A stretch of DNA of 64,000 nucleotides from Pseudomonas viridiflava (GCF_900580865.1 NZ_UTBZ01000023.1:27319-91318); one strand, 5' to 3'; counted from the stretch's first letter, positions 51,465 to 61,126 are shown. A program made the numbers and translations. Notes: generated from the letters alone by a model not told the origin.

Positions 51465-51985
51465 TGGTCGTGCCTTGGCGGTTGATCGGCGTGCTGGCGC
51501 TGGTGCTGCTTGGCGCTGGCAGCGCCTGGCAGTTTCAGGACTTGCGTTATGGGAAGCAGTTGGCCGAGCTGTCCAGGCTGCACGGCGAGACGCTGAACCA
51601 ACTTGCCATGGCCGGTGCCGAGGCGCAGAAGTCCGAGCAAGAAAAACGCCTGGCGCTCGAGCAGAGGCTATCAGCCAGTGAAAAAAACCATTTCGAGAAA
51701 ATGACCAATGCGCAAAATGACCAGGCTCGCCTGCGCGATCGCCTTGCCACTGCTGATCTCCGGCTGTCAGTCCTTATCGACGCGGGTTCAGCCAGTGGCT
51801 GTGACGTGCCAAAAGCCACCGGCGCCGGCGGCGTGGATCATGCAGCCGTACGAGCCCGACTTGACCCGGCGCATGCTCAACGAATTATCGCCATCACCGA
51901 CACCGGTGACCGTGGATTGATAGCGCTGCAGGCGTGTCAGGCTTATGTTAGATCGGTCAGCTCTTCCGATCCCGCGCATCCCTGA
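51464..51985 (+). CDS. Inner-membrane spanin (Rz-like)
   Basis: A 173-residue protein with an N-terminal membrane anchor (LIGVLALVLLGAGSAWQF) and a long coiled coil (about 30-95), the Rz layout. The Rz1-like gene is nested in another frame at 51708-51920. Together they fuse inner and outer membranes in the last lysis step. Confidence 0.82.
   Translation: MVVPWRLIGVLALVLLGAGSAWQFQDLRYGKQLAELSRLHGETLNQLAMAGAEAQKSEQEKRLALEQRLSASEKNHFEKMTNAQNDQARLRDRLATADLRLSVLIDAGSASGCDVPKATGAGGVDHAAVRARLDPAHAQRIIAITDTGDRGLIALQACQAYVRSVSSSDPAHP
51708..51920 (+). CDS. Outer-membrane spanin (Rz1-like), nested in Rz
   Basis: A 70-residue lipoprotein: lipobox LLISGC (C20), then a Pro-rich mature part (CQKPPAPAAWIMQPYEPDL). 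Entirely embedded in the Rz-like gene in a different frame, as in lambda. Confidence 0.8.
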   Translation: MRKMTRLACAIALPLLISGCQSLSTRVQPVAVTCQKPPAPAAWIMQPYEPDLTRRMLNELSPSPTPVTVD

Positions 51986-52283
51986 GAAGGCGCTGATTTT
52001 CTTGGAAGAGATGGTCCCTCTGGTGCGCCACGTCCGCGAAACTGCGTTTTTCGCTCAGTAAATCCCTCTCGGCGTACTGAAGCTTTTCCCTGAGGGAATT
52101 CCTTTCCGCCGTGAGCGAGTCATTGTCACGAACCAATCCCTGAATATTTTCCAGTGCTCGCTCGAGCTGGAGGGTGAGCGCTTCGAATTCGTTTTCGTAC
52201 ATCCTGAGCTGGTGCCGGCAGGTTTCGAGCGAAGTCGGGTTACCGAGCCAATCGTCGGTTTCTTCTATATAGAGGGGATTCAC
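51957..52283 (-). CDS. Coiled-coil protein at the prophage right end, SOS-controlled
   Basis: A 108-residue protein from GTG 52283 (preceded by AAGG). After NPLYIEETDDWLGNPTSLET it is almost entirely coiled coil (LTLQLERALENIQGLVRDND ... LQYAERDLLSEKRSFADV). A perfect LexA box lies 17 bp upstream of the GTG. The frame stays open up to an ATG at 52493 (178 residues), but that would put the LexA box inside the coding sequence. Opposite in direction to the late genes. Function unknown. Confidence 0.65.
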   Translation of the reverse strand: MNPLYIEETDDWLGNPTSLETCRHQLRMYENEFEALTLQLERALENIQGLVRDNDSLTAERNSLREKLQYAERDLLSEKRSFADVAHQRDHLFQENQRLLRDARDRKS

Positions 52284-52300
52284 GGGAATGCCTTGCTGAA

Positions 52301-52320
52301 TACTGTTCGCATATACAGTA
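52301..52320. promoter_or_regulatory. LexA (SOS) box at the prophage right end
   Basis: TACTGTTCGCATATACAGTA has perfect TACTG/CAGTA arms and ten bases between CTG and CAG. It lies upstream of the minus-strand coiled-coil gene. Confidence 0.85.
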
Positions 52321-52415
52321 ATCGAGGCGATGCTGGCGGGCGAGGATGAGGCGACGAGCTGTAGGATTTTGGATTGGTATTCGATCGGCAGGACGCCGTG
52401 GAGGGGATAAAGCTC

Positions 52416-52433
52416 GTACCAATTTTTGTACCA
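52416..52433. repeat. GTACCA repeat near right end (possible integrase arm site)
   Basis: GTACCAATTTTTGTACCA differs from the left-end copy (11984-12000) by one extra T. Confidence 0.4.
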
Positions 52434-52538
52434 CTGCGTGTGTTTCGCAGTAGTTCGGTGTGTGGCACAGGGTAGGCGAACCCCAACAAACATTGGGATT
52501 CTCTACACTGAGACACATAGCAAAACCCAAAAATAATA

Positions 52539-52549
52539 CTAGGAGTATG
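52539..52549. other. Candidate attR core (11-bp direct repeat)
   Basis: CTAGGAGTATG, identical to 11913-11923. Beyond it lies host intergenic DNA and the folD terminator. Confidence 0.5.
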
Positions 52550-52653
52550 GCTGAAGATCTGTCGATGGTTGTTTGAGTGACCTGAAAATCTCGTGAAAAG
52601 GCCTGTAAAAAGAGGGGTTTCCGGCGAACGGTTACAGTTTTTTCTCAGGCATG

Positions 52654-52679
52654 AAAAAACCCGCACAAGGCGGGTTTTT
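52654..52679. terminator. Terminator of folD
   Basis: Stem AAAAACCCGC/GCGGGTTTTT lies 20 bp after the folD stop codon. Confidence 0.88.
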
Positions 52680-52699
52680 CTTATTGCTGAAAGTACCGA

Positions 52700-53554
52700 T
52701 CAGGCGTGCAGGGTTTCTGCCGCATAGAGGGTGTTTTCCAGCAGGCAGGCGCGGGTCATCGGACCGACGCCGCCCGGTACCGGCGTGATCCAGCCAGCAC
52801 GGGGCAGGGCGGTTTCGTAAACAACGTCACCGACCAGTTTGCCGTCGTCCTGACGGTTGATGCCGACGTCGATCACGATCGCGCCTTCCTTGATCCACTC
52901 GCCTTTGACCAGGCCCGGCTTGCCGGCGGCCACGACCACCAGATCGGCACGGCCGACGTGGCCGGCCAGATCCTTGGTGAAGCGGTGGGTCACGGTCACG
53001 GTGCAACCGGCCAGCAGCAATTCCATCGCCATCGGGCGACCGACGATGTTGGAAGCGCCGACAACCACTGCGTCCATGCCATAAAGGTCAGCGCCAGTGC
53101 TTTCCAGCAGCGTCATGATGCCTTTAGGCGTGCATGGACGTAGCAGCGGAATGCGCTGGGCCAGGCGACCGACGTTATAAGGATGGAAACCGTCGACGTC
53201 TTTGTCCGGGCGGATACGCTCCAGAAGTCTGGAGGCGTCCAGGTGCTCGGGTAGCGGCAGCTGCAGCAGGATGCCGTCGATTGCAGGGTCGTCGTTGAGG
53301 CGATCGATCAGATCGGTCAGCGCGTCTTGCGTGGTGTCGGAGGGCAGGTCGTAGGCTTGAGAGAGGAAGCCAACCTCTTCACAGTCTTTACGCTTGTGCG
53401 AGACATAAACCTGAGAGGCAGGATCGCTGCCGACCAGGATCACCGCGAGGCCGGGAGTGCGCAGGCCTTGCTGGCGACGCTCGGCAACTCGTTGGGCGAT
53501 CTGCTGGCGCAGGCTGGCGGCGATCGATTTGCCGTCGATTAGTTGTGCAGTCAT
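52700..53554 (-). CDS. folD: Bifunctional methylenetetrahydrofolate dehydrogenase/cyclohydrolase FolD
   Basis: A 284-residue protein. The catalytic Lys is in [26 protein letters not shown] and [11 protein letters not shown] are FolD signatures; [20 protein letters not shown] is the NADP site. It interconverts methylene- and formyl-tetrahydrofolate for purine, Met and formyl-Met-tRNA synthesis. It is divergent from the tRNA operon. Confidence 0.95.
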   Translation of the reverse strand: MTAQLIDGKSIAASLRQQIAQRVAERRQQGLRTPGLAVILVGSDPASQVYVSHKRKDCEEVGFLSQAYDLPSDTTQDALTDLIDRLNDDPAIDGILLQLPLPEHLDASRLLERIRPDKDVDGFHPYNVGRLAQRIPLLRPCTPKGIMTLLESTGADLYGMDAVVVGASNIVGRPMAMELLLAGCTVTVTHRFTKDLAGHVGRADLVVVAAGKPGLVKGEWIKEGAIVIDVGINRQDDGKLVGDVVYETALPRAGWITPVPGGVGPMTRACLLENTLYAAETLHA

Positions 53555-53685
53555 TGCGCGTGATTAACCATCGAGAGGGGAAAAAATGAGAACGCATTCT
53601 CGCATGTCGAGCGGTGAGGGCAAAGGCGCTTGGTCAGCAAATTCCTCTAACTCCTTTAATTAAATGAATTTTTTTCAAAAAGGAT

Positions 53686-53714
53686 TTGACGACCTTCGGA
53701 GCGCTCTATACTAT
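53686..53714 (+). promoter_or_regulatory. Promoter of the tRNA cluster
   Basis: TTGACG, 17-base spacer, TACTAT, followed about 115 bases later by the first tRNA. A GC-rich stretch follows the -10 region, suggestive of a stringent discriminator. Confidence 0.65.
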
Positions 53715-53829
53715 TCGTCGCACTTGTCGGGCACAGCCTAGCACTGGTTAAGAAGGTGAAGCGGAATCAAGGTTCTGCGACACTGGAAAGCACTTAGTTT
53801 GTAGTCCTTTAAGAGTACAGATTAATAAG

Positions 53830-53906
53830 GCGCCCGTAGCTCAGCTGGATAGAGCATCCGCCTTCTAAGCGGATGGTCGCAGGTTCGAGTCCTGCCGGGT
53901 GCGCCA
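53830..53906 (+). tRNA. tRNA-Arg (TCT)
   Basis: A 77-base cloverleaf. The acceptor GCGCCCG pairs with CGGGTGC, the anticodon loop CTTCTAA gives TCT, the T-loop is GGTTCGAGTCC, and CCA is encoded. Confidence 0.97.
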
Positions 53907-53938
53907 TTAGGCAGCTTTGGCACAAGTAACGCGATATG

Positions 53939-54014
53939 GTGGGCGTAGCTCAGTTGGTAGAGCACGGGATTGTGACTCCCGTTGTCGTGGGTTCGATCCC
54001 CATCGTCCACCCCA
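53939..54014 (+). tRNA. tRNA-His (GTG), copy 1
   Basis: 76 bases. Acceptor GTGGGCG/CGTCCAC, anticodon loop TTGTGAC (GTG), discriminator C, encoded CCA. Confidence 0.97.
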
Positions 54015-54021
54015 TATTTCG

Positions 54022-54053
54022 AAAGGCGCCAGATGTAACAGTCTGGCGCCTTT
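54022..54053 (+). terminator. Hairpin after tRNA-His copy 1
   Basis: A 12-bp stem AAAGGCGCCAGA/TCTGGCGCCTTT. The T-tract is short, so it may be a processing or weak termination signal inside the cluster. Confidence 0.6.
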
Positions 54054-54070
54054 GCTTTAAAGCTTCACCC

Positions 54071-54155
54071 GCGGATGTGGTGGAATTGGTAGACACACTG
54101 GATTTAGGTTCCAGCGCCGCGAGGCGTAAGAGTTCGAGTCTCTTCATCCGCACCA
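54071..54155 (+). tRNA. tRNA-Leu (TAG)
   Basis: 85 bases with a long variable arm. Acceptor GCGGATG/CATCCGC, anticodon loop ATTTAGG (TAG), encoded CCA. Confidence 0.97.
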
Positions 54156-54232
54156 ATTAAAGCTTCATTCATGTCTTCGGGCTGGTGAGGTTTCAACAAA
54201 GAAGTTGTTTGGCTTTTTTGTTACGCAATATG

Positions 54233-54308
54233 GTGGGCGTAGCTCAGTTGGTAGAGCACGGGATTGTGACTCCCGTTGTCGTGGGTTCGATCCCCATCGT
54301 CCACCCCA
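54233..54308 (+). tRNA. tRNA-His (GTG), copy 2
   Basis: Identical to copy 1, and the flanking sequence and downstream hairpin are also duplicated. Confidence 0.97.
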
Positions 54309-54315
54309 TATTTCG

Positions 54316-54350
54316 AAAGGCGCCAGATTTAACAGTCTGGCGCCTTTTTT
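54316..54350 (+). terminator. Terminator of the tRNA cluster
   Basis: The same GGCGCCAGA/TCTGGCGCC stem as after copy 1, here followed by six T. Confidence 0.88.
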
Positions 54351-54710
54351 GTTTTAGCGGTTCTGAAAACCGGTGATTGTCGGTTTCGGGGCGCAGGGGC
54401 AGGGCGCTTCGTCGAATTTATGTTGCTCGATGATGCTGTACTGCTCGCCGGGCTTGCTTGCAAGAACGGCCGTCAGGGAGTGATCGGCAGTCTCTTCTAT
54501 ATATAGAAGCGGTTGGCGCAGAGCCCTGGCGTGATTGGTTGTATTCGCCTGTGGGGCGCGCTGCATTGATGTAGTGGTCCCGATAAAATGCCTGCTGTTT
54601 TTTTACCCGTTTTCAGTAGGGTGACTTCTTGAGTTTGACCCACTAGAATGCATGCCCTTGATTCTGGGGTCGGAAACGGCCGGCTAACGTCTGTGCAACG
54701 AGGAATATCC
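54351..54710. promoter_or_regulatory. Intergenic region upstream of tig
   Basis: No convincing gene. GTGACT (about 54620) with TAGAAT 17 bases later (about 54643) could be the tig promoter. Small minus-strand frames here are not protein-like. Confidence 0.4.
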
Positions 54711-56021
54711 ATGCAAGTTTCTGTTGAAAATACTACTGCTCTCGAGCGCCGCATGAGCGTCACCGTGCCGGCAGAGCGCATCGAGACTCAGGTCAACAAG
54801 CGTCTGCAGCAGACTGCCCAAAAGGCCAAGATTGCTGGCTTCCGTCCAGGCAAAGTGCCAATGAGCGAAATCAAGCGCCGTTTCGGTGCTGATGCTCGTC
54901 AGGAAGCTGTAGGCGACGTGATCCAGTCCTCCTTCTACGAAGCTGTGGTTGAGCAGAAGCTGAACCCTGCTGGTTCGCCATCGATCGAGCCTAAGTCGCT
55001 CGAAGCTGGCAAAGACCTGGAATACGTTGCTGTATTCGAAGTGTTCCCTGAGTTCACCGTTGCCGGTTTCGACGGCATCACTGTTGAGCGCCTGAGCGCT
55101 GACGTGGCTGACGCTGACCTGGACAAAATGCTCGACATCCTGCGCAAGCAGAACACCCGTTTTGAAGTGGCCGATCGTGCTGCCCAGAACGAAGACCAAC
55201 TGAACATCGATTTCGTTGGCAAGGTTGACGGCGAAGTCTTCGCTGGCGGCTCTGCCAAAGGCACTCAGCTGGTACTGGGTTCCGGCCGTATGATCCCTGG
55301 CTTCGAAGAAGGTCTGGTGGGTGCAAAGGCTGGCGAAGAGCGCGTTCTGAACCTGACCTTCCCAGAGGACTATCAGAACCTGGACCTGGCTGGCAAAACC
55401 GCCGAGTTCACCGTGACTGTCAACACTGTTTCCGAGCCTAAGCTGCCAGAGCTGAACGAAGAGTTCTTCGCTCAATTCGGCATCAAGGAAAGCGGCATCG
55501 ACGGTTTCCGCACCGAAGTTCGCAAGAACATGGAGCGTGAACTGCGTCAGGCGATCAAATCCAAGGTCAAGAATCAGGTAATGGATGGTCTGCTGGCCAC
55601 CAACCCGATCGAAGTGCCTAAGGCGCTGCTGTCCAACGAAGTTGACCGTCTGCGCGTGCAGGCTGTTCAGCAGTTCGGCGGTAACATCAAACCTGATCAA
55701 CTGCCGGCCGAGCTGTTCGAAGAGCAAGCCAAGCGCCGCGTTGTGCTGGGTCTGATCGTTGCTGAAGTGGTCAAGCAATTCGACTTGAAGCCTGACGACG
55801 CTCGCGTCCGCGAAATGATTCAGGAAATGGCTTCCGCTTACCAGGAGCCTGAGCAGGTTGTGTCGTGGTACTACAAAAACGAGCAGCAGCTGAACGAAGT
55901 GCGTTCGGTTGTGCTGGAAGAACAAGTTGTGGATACTGTTCTGCAGAAAGCTAGTGTGACCGACAAAGCGGTCTCTTACGAAGAAGCAGTCAAGCCGGTA
56001 GAAGCTCCAACAGCCGACTGA
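54711..56021 (+). CDS. tig: Trigger factor
   Basis: A 436-residue ribosome-associated chaperone and prolyl isomerase. The ribosome-binding signature is GFRPGKVPM (G-F-R-x-G-K-x-P). The FKBP-like PPIase domain is around 160-245 and the helical C-terminal chaperone domain completes the normal length. The ATG at 54711 follows CGAGGAATATCC. Confidence 0.96.
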   Translation: MQVSVENTTALERRMSVTVPAERIETQVNKRLQQTAQKAKIAGFRPGKVPMSEIKRRFGADARQEAVGDVIQSSFYEAVVEQKLNPAGSPSIEPKSLEAGKDLEYVAVFEVFPEFTVAGFDGITVERLSADVADADLDKMLDILRKQNTRFEVADRAAQNEDQLNIDFVGKVDGEVFAGGSAKGTQLVLGSGRMIPGFEEGLVGAKAGEERVLNLTFPEDYQNLDLAGKTAEFTVTVNTVSEPKLPELNEEFFAQFGIKESGIDGFRTEVRKNMERELRQAIKSKVKNQVMDGLLATNPIEVPKALLSNEVDRLRVQAVQQFGGNIKPDQLPAELFEEQAKRRVVLGLIVAEVVKQFDLKPDDARVREMIQEMASAYQEPEQVVSWYYKNEQQLNEVRSVVLEEQVVDTVLQKASVTDKAVSYEEAVKPVEAPTAD

Positions 56022-56114
56022 TTGATTTTGCGTTAAGAAGTACACACCATAAGCCAGCTCTCGAGCTGGCTTATGCGTATTCAAGACATAACTATTTGGG
56101 AGCGACTGCAGAGC

Positions 56115-56750
56115 ATGTTCCGTAATTCTTATATTCAGCAGAACTCTGATATCCAGGCCGCCGGCGGCCTGGTCCCGATGGTTGTCGAGCAATCTGCTCG
56201 TGGCGAACGCGCCTATGACATCTATTCGCGCCTGCTCAAGGAGCGAGTGATCTTTCTGGTTGGTCCGGTAGAGGACTACATGGCCAACCTGATCTGCGCG
56301 CAACTGCTGTTCCTTGAAGCGGAAAACCCGGACAAGGACATCCATCTCTACATCAACTCCCCGGGCGGTTCGGTGACAGCGGGCATGTCGATCTACGACA
56401 CCATGCAGTTCATCAAGCCGAACGTGTCGACCACCTGCATCGGCCAGGCCTGCAGCATGGGTGCATTCCTGCTGACCGCAGGTGCCCCGGGCAAGCGTTT
56501 CTGCCTGCCGAACTCGCGCGTGATGATTCACCAGCCACTGGGCGGTTTCCAGGGCCAGGCGTCGGACATCGAAATCCACGCCAAGGAAATCCTCTTCATT
56601 CGTGAGCGTCTGAACACGCTGATGGCCAAGCACAGCGGCCGTACTCTGGAAGAAATCGAGCGCGATACCAATCGCGACAACTTCATGAGTGCAGAAGCTG
56701 CGAAGGAATATGGCCTGATCGACGAAGTGATCAACCAGCGCCCAGCTTAA
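56115..56750 (+). CDS. clpP: ATP-dependent Clp protease proteolytic subunit
   Basis: A 211-residue serine peptidase. The catalytic Ser is in [12 protein letters not shown], the His in [11 protein letters not shown], and an Asp follows in the expected spacing. [11 protein letters not shown] is conserved. Works with ClpX, encoded next. The ATG at 56115 gives the standard N-terminus MFRNSYIQQ. Confidence 0.96.
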   Translation: MFRNSYIQQNSDIQAAGGLVPMVVEQSARGERAYDIYSRLLKERVIFLVGPVEDYMANLICAQLLFLEAENPDKDIHLYINSPGGSVTAGMSIYDTMQFIKPNVSTTCIGQACSMGAFLLTAGAPGKRFCLPNSRVMIHQPLGGFQGQASDIEIHAKEILFIRERLNTLMAKHSGRTLEEIERDTNRDNFMSAEAAKEYGLIDEVINQRPA

Positions 56751-56862
56751 AATAAGCAGCTCAAAATAGGCTTGGTCGGCTTGTCTGATCAGCGGCGGGC
56801 TTGAAAAAGCCCGCAATAGCCTTCATCTTGTGTTGCAAGCCTATCGGATTTGGATCGAACGA

Positions 56863-58146
56863 ATGACTGACACCCGCAACGGCGAGGACAACGGCAAGCT
56901 GCTCTATTGCTCCTTCTGTGGCAAAAGCCAGCATGAAGTGCGCAAATTGATTGCCGGCCCCTCGGTCTTTATCTGCGACGAGTGCGTCGACCTGTGCAAT
57001 GACATCATCCGTGAGGAGGTGCAGGAAGCCCAGGCCGAAAGCAGCGCGCATAAATTGCCTTCGCCTAAAGAAATCAGCGGCATCCTTGACCAGTACGTCA
57101 TTGGTCAGGAGCGTGCGAAGAAGGTTCTGGCCGTAGCGGTGTACAACCACTACAAGCGCCTGAACCAGCGTGACAAGAAGGCTGACGACGTCGAACTCGG
57201 CAAGAGCAACATCCTGCTGATCGGCCCGACAGGCTCCGGTAAAACCCTGCTGGCCGAAACACTGGCCCGCTTGCTGAACGTTCCGTTCACCATCGCCGAC
57301 GCAACCACCCTCACCGAGGCGGGTTATGTAGGTGAAGATGTCGAGAACATCATTCAGAAGCTGCTGCAGAAGTGCGATTACGACGTAGAGAAAGCCCAGA
57401 TGGGTATTGTCTACATCGACGAAATCGACAAGATTTCCCGCAAGTCCGACAACCCGTCGATCACCCGGGACGTTTCCGGTGAAGGCGTGCAACAGGCCTT
57501 GCTGAAGTTGATCGAAGGCACGGTCGCTTCCGTACCGCCGCAAGGTGGTCGCAAGCACCCGCAGCAGGAATTCCTGCAGGTCGACACCCGTAACATCCTG
57601 TTCATCTGCGGTGGTGCGTTCTCTGGTCTGGAAAAGGTTATTCAAAACCGTTCCACCAAGGGTGGCATCGGCTTCAACGCAGAAGTGCGCAGCAAGGAAG
57701 AAGGCAAGAAAGTCGGTGAATCCCTGCGTGAAGTCGAGCCTGACGATCTGGTCAAGTTCGGTCTGATCCCGGAATTCGTCGGTCGTCTGCCGGTTCTTGC
57801 AACGCTGGACGAGCTGGATGAGGCTGCGTTGATGCAGATCCTCACTGAGCCGAAAAATGCTCTGACCAAACAGTATGCCAAGCTGTTCGAGATGGAAGGC
57901 GTGGATCTGGAGTTCCGCACGGACGCGCTGAAATCGGTCGCCAAGCGTGCCCTGGAACGTAAAACCGGTGCCCGTGGTCTGCGTTCGATTCTCGAAGGTG
58001 TACTGCTCGACACGATGTATGAAATCCCCTCGCAGTCCGAGGTGAGCAAAGTCGTGATCGATGAAAGCGTGATCGAAGGCAAGTCCAAGCCACTGTATAT
58101 CTACGAAAACAGTGAGCCGACGGCCAAGGCGGCGCCGGACGCGTAA
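56863..58146 (+). CDS. clpX: ATP-dependent Clp protease ATP-binding subunit ClpX
   Basis: A 427-residue AAA+ unfoldase. The N-terminal zinc finger is CSFCGKSQ ... CDECVDLC, Walker A is [16 protein letters not shown], Walker B is [10 protein letters not shown], and a IGF-type ClpP-docking loop is seen in GGIGFNAEV. Standard length. Confidence 0.96.
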   Translation: MTDTRNGEDNGKLLYCSFCGKSQHEVRKLIAGPSVFICDECVDLCNDIIREEVQEAQAESSAHKLPSPKEISGILDQYVIGQERAKKVLAVAVYNHYKRLNQRDKKADDVELGKSNILLIGPTGSGKTLLAETLARLLNVPFTIADATTLTEAGYVGEDVENIIQKLLQKCDYDVEKAQMGIVYIDEIDKISRKSDNPSITRDVSGEGVQQALLKLIEGTVASVPPQGGRKHPQQEFLQVDTRNILFICGGAFSGLEKVIQNRSTKGGIGFNAEVRSKEEGKKVGESLREVEPDDLVKFGLIPEFVGRLPVLATLDELDEAALMQILTEPKNALTKQYAKLFEMEGVDLEFRTDALKSVAKRALERKTGARGLRSILEGVLLDTMYEIPSQSEVSKVVIDESVIEGKSKPLYIYENSEPTAKAAPDA

Positions 58147-58169
58147 GTGTCCAGTCTGCTGGAATAAAG

Positions 58170-58195
58170 AAGGGGCCTTCGGGCCTCTTTTTTTT
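58170..58195 (+). terminator. Terminator after clpX
   Basis: Stem AGGGGCC/GGCCTCT with a TTCG loop and eight T. Confidence 0.85.
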
Positions 58196-58308
58196 ATGTC
58201 ATTTTTTACATCCGCTTTGCGCTTGTTTTTTTTCAAGGCAGCCCCCATCTTGGTTTCAAGCTCAATTCCATCTGATTACGGCCATATGGCCGCCGTAGAG
58301 GCGAAATC

Positions 58309-60705
58309 ATGAAGACAACCATCGAATTGCCTCTCCTGCCATTGCGTGATGTCGTGGTTTATCCGCACATGGTTATCCCGCTGTTCGTGGGGCGCGAGAA
58401 ATCCATCGAAGCCCTCGAGGCCGCGATGACGGGCGACAAGCAGATCCTCCTGCTGGCCCAGAGAAACCCGGCTGACGACGATCCCGGTGAAGACGCTCTC
58501 TATCGCGTAGGTACCATCGCCACTGTTCTACAGCTTCTGAAGCTGCCTGACGGCACCGTAAAGGTTCTGGTCGAGGGTGAGCAGCGTGGCACCGTCGAGC
58601 GCTTCAGCGAAGTCGACGGCCACTGCCGTGCCGAAGTCTCTTTGATCGAAGAGGTCGACGCCGCCGAGCGCGAATCCGAAGTGTTCGTGCGCACACTGCT
58701 GTCGCAGTTCGAACAATATGTACAGTTGGGCAAGAAAGTACCGGCTGAAGTCCTGTCGTCGCTCAACAGCATCGATGAGCCGGGTCGCCTGGTCGACACC
58801 ATGGCGGCGCACATGGCGCTGAAAATCGAGCAGAAGCAGGAAATCCTCGAAATCATTGATTTGTCGGCCCGGGTCGAACACGTTCTGGCTTTGCTGGACG
58901 CCGAGATCGACCTGCTGCAAGTCGAAAAACGCATTCGTGGTCGCGTCAAAAAACAAATGGAGCGCAGTCAGCGCGAGTACTACCTGAATGAGCAGATGAA
59001 GGCCATTCAGAAAGAACTCGGTGACAGCGACGAAGGCCACAACGAAATCGAAGACCTGAAAAAGCGTATCGACGCTGCCGGTCTGCCGAAAGACGCGTTG
59101 GCCAAAGCCACTGCCGAGCTGAACAAGCTCAAGCAAATGTCGCCGATGTCCGCTGAAGCCACCGTGGTGCGCTCGTACATCGACTGGCTGGTGCAAGTGC
59201 CGTGGAAGGCGCAGAGCAAGGTTCGCCTGGACCTGGCGCGCGCAGAAGACATTCTCGATGCCGATCACTACGGCCTCGAAGAGGTCAAGGAACGTATCCT
59301 TGAATACCTCGCCGTGCAAAAACGCGTGAAGAAAATCCGTGGCCCGGTGTTGTGCCTGGTCGGTCCTCCGGGTGTGGGTAAAACCTCGCTGGCAGAGTCG
59401 ATCGCTCACGCCACCAACCGCAAATTCGTGCGCATGGCCCTCGGTGGCGTGCGTGATGAAGCGGAAATTCGCGGTCACCGCCGGACTTACATCGGTTCGA
59501 TGCCGGGAAGATTGATTCAAAAGATGACAAAGGTGGGTGTGCGCAACCCGCTGTTCCTGCTCGATGAAATCGACAAAATGGGCAGCGATATGCGTGGCGA
59601 CCCGGCGTCGGCGTTGCTGGAAGTGCTCGATCCAGAGCAGAACCACAACTTCAACGACCACTATCTGGAAGTCGATTACGACCTTTCCGATGTGATGTTC
59701 CTGTGTACCTCGAACTCGATGAACATTCCGCCGGCACTGCTCGACCGGATGGAAGTCATCCGTCTGCCGGGCTACACCGAAGACGAGAAGATCAACATCG
59801 CCGTCAAATACCTCTCGCCGAAGCAGATCGCCGCCAATGGTCTGAAGAAAGGCGAGCTGGAATTCGACGCAGAAGCGATCCGCGACATCATCCGTTACTA
59901 CACCCGTGAAGCCGGTGTGCGTGGCCTCGAACGTCAGATCGCCAAGGTCTGCCGCAAGGCCGTTAAAGAGCATGCGCTGGAAAAACGCTTCTCGGTGAAA
60001 GTGACAGCTGACTTGCTGGAGCACTTCCTCGGTGTGCGCAAATTCCGCTATGGTCTGGCCGAGCAACAGGATCAGATCGGTCAGGTGACCGGCCTTGCCT
60101 GGACTCAGGTTGGTGGCGAATTGCTGACCATCGAAGCCGCTGTGGTGCCGGGCAAAGGACAATTGATCAAGACCGGTTCGCTGGGCGACGTGATGGTCGA
60201 ATCGATCACTGCCGCATTGACCGTTGTCCGCAGTCGTGCCAAGAGCCTGGGCATTCCCCTGGACTTCCACGAGAAGCGCGACACGCACATCCACATGCCG
60301 GAAGGGGCGACCCCGAAGGACGGCCCTAGCGCTGGTGTAGGCATGTGCACGGCGCTGGTGTCGGCATTGACCGGCATTCCGGTGCGCGCTGATGTGGCCA
60401 TGACCGGCGAAATTACTTTGCGTGGTCAGGTGCTGGCGATTGGCGGTCTGAAGGAAAAACTGCTTGCGGCTCACCGCGGCGGAATCAAGATCGTGATTAT
60501 TCCGGAAGAGAACGTGCGTGATCTGAAGGAGATTCCTGACAATATCAAGCAGGATCTGCAGATTAAACCGGTTAAATGGATTGACGAGGTCCTGCAAATT
60601 GCGCTGCAATACGCGCCGGAGCCCTTGCCGGATGTGGCTCCGGAGATAGTTGCCAAGGACGAAAAACGTGAGTCTGACTCTAAGGAAAGAATTAGCACGC
60701 ATTAA
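58309..60705 (+). CDS. lon: Lon protease
   Basis: A 798-residue ATP-dependent protease. The N-terminal substrate domain (LPLLPLRDVVVYPHMVIPLF) is followed by the AAA+ module (Walker A GPPGVGKTSLAESIA, about 352-366) and the proteolytic domain with the Ser-Lys dyad: PKDGPSAGVGM (Ser about 674) and LKEKLLAAHRGGI (Lys about 717). Full length. Confidence 0.97.
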   Translation: MKTTIELPLLPLRDVVVYPHMVIPLFVGREKSIEALEAAMTGDKQILLLAQRNPADDDPGEDALYRVGTIATVLQLLKLPDGTVKVLVEGEQRGTVERFSEVDGHCRAEVSLIEEVDAAERESEVFVRTLLSQFEQYVQLGKKVPAEVLSSLNSIDEPGRLVDTMAAHMALKIEQKQEILEIIDLSARVEHVLALLDAEIDLLQVEKRIRGRVKKQMERSQREYYLNEQMKAIQKELGDSDEGHNEIEDLKKRIDAAGLPKDALAKATAELNKLKQMSPMSAEATVVRSYIDWLVQVPWKAQSKVRLDLARAEDILDADHYGLEEVKERILEYLAVQKRVKKIRGPVLCLVGPPGVGKTSLAESIAHATNRKFVRMALGGVRDEAEIRGHRRTYIGSMPGRLIQKMTKVGVRNPLFLLDEIDKMGSDMRGDPASALLEVLDPEQNHNFNDHYLEVDYDLSDVMFLCTSNSMNIPPALLDRMEVIRLPGYTEDEKINIAVKYLSPKQIAANGLKKGELEFDAEAIRDIIRYYTREAGVRGLERQIAKVCRKAVKEHALEKRFSVKVTADLLEHFLGVRKFRYGLAEQQDQIGQVTGLAWTQVGGELLTIEAAVVPGKGQLIKTGSLGDVMVESITAALTVVRSRAKSLGIPLDFHEKRDTHIHMPEGATPKDGPSAGVGMCTALVSALTGIPVRADVAMTGEITLRGQVLAIGGLKEKLLAAHRGGIKIVIIPEENVRDLKEIPDNIKQDLQIKPVKWIDEVLQIALQYAPEPLPDVAPEIVAKDEKRESDSKERISTH

Positions 60706-60729
60706 TACGCTTTTGCCTGGGGGGCTTCC

Positions 60730-60759
60730 TTGACAGTTTTTTAGAGCCCTTGTTATAAA
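60730..60759 (+). promoter_or_regulatory. hupB promoter
   Basis: TTGACA (60730-60735), 18-base spacer, TATAAA (60754-60759). The match to sigma-70 consensus is close, fitting a highly expressed gene. Confidence 0.75.
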
Positions 60760-60853
60760 GCGGCTCTTAAGTGTCTGTAGGCCATTCAGCACTCGTTTTT
60801 GCTTTCACCAAAAAACTTAGAATCATCTCAAAATAGATATAAGGGGACTTAGA

Positions 60854-61126
60854 GTGAACAAGTCGGAACTGATTGATGCTATCGCTGCATCCGCTGATAT
60901 CCCGAAAGCTGCTGCTGGCCGTGCGCTGGACGCTGTAATCGAATCCGTCACTGGCGCTCTGAAGGCTGGCGACTCCGTTGTTCTGGTTGGTTTCGGTACT
61001 TTCTCCGTGACGGATCGTCCGGCTCGTACCGGTCGTAACCCACAGACCGGCAAGACTCTGGAAATCCCGGCTGCCAAGAAGCCAGGTTTCAAAGCCGGTA
61101 AAGCACTGAAAGAAGCTGTTAACTAA
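60854..61126 (+). CDS. hupB: DNA-binding protein HU-beta
   Basis: A 90-residue protein starting at GTG 60854 ([20 protein letters not shown]). [31 protein letters not shown] contains the DNA-binding arm and the HU signature. Located between lon and ppiD as is usual in proteobacteria. Confidence 0.96.
   Translation: MNKSELIDAIAASADIPKAAAGRALDAVIESVTGALKAGDSVVLVGFGTFSVTDRPARTGRNPQTGKTLEIPAAKKPGFKAGKALKEAVN

Noticed and set aside
54684..56816. A 710-codon open frame antisense to tig and clpP
   Set aside because: A shadow frame across two well-identified housekeeping genes and their spacer.
58528..60792. A 754-codon open frame antisense to lon
   Set aside because: It mirrors lon codon positions in a GC-rich genome, has no ribosome site and no recognisable fold. 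The plus-strand Lon is unmistakable.
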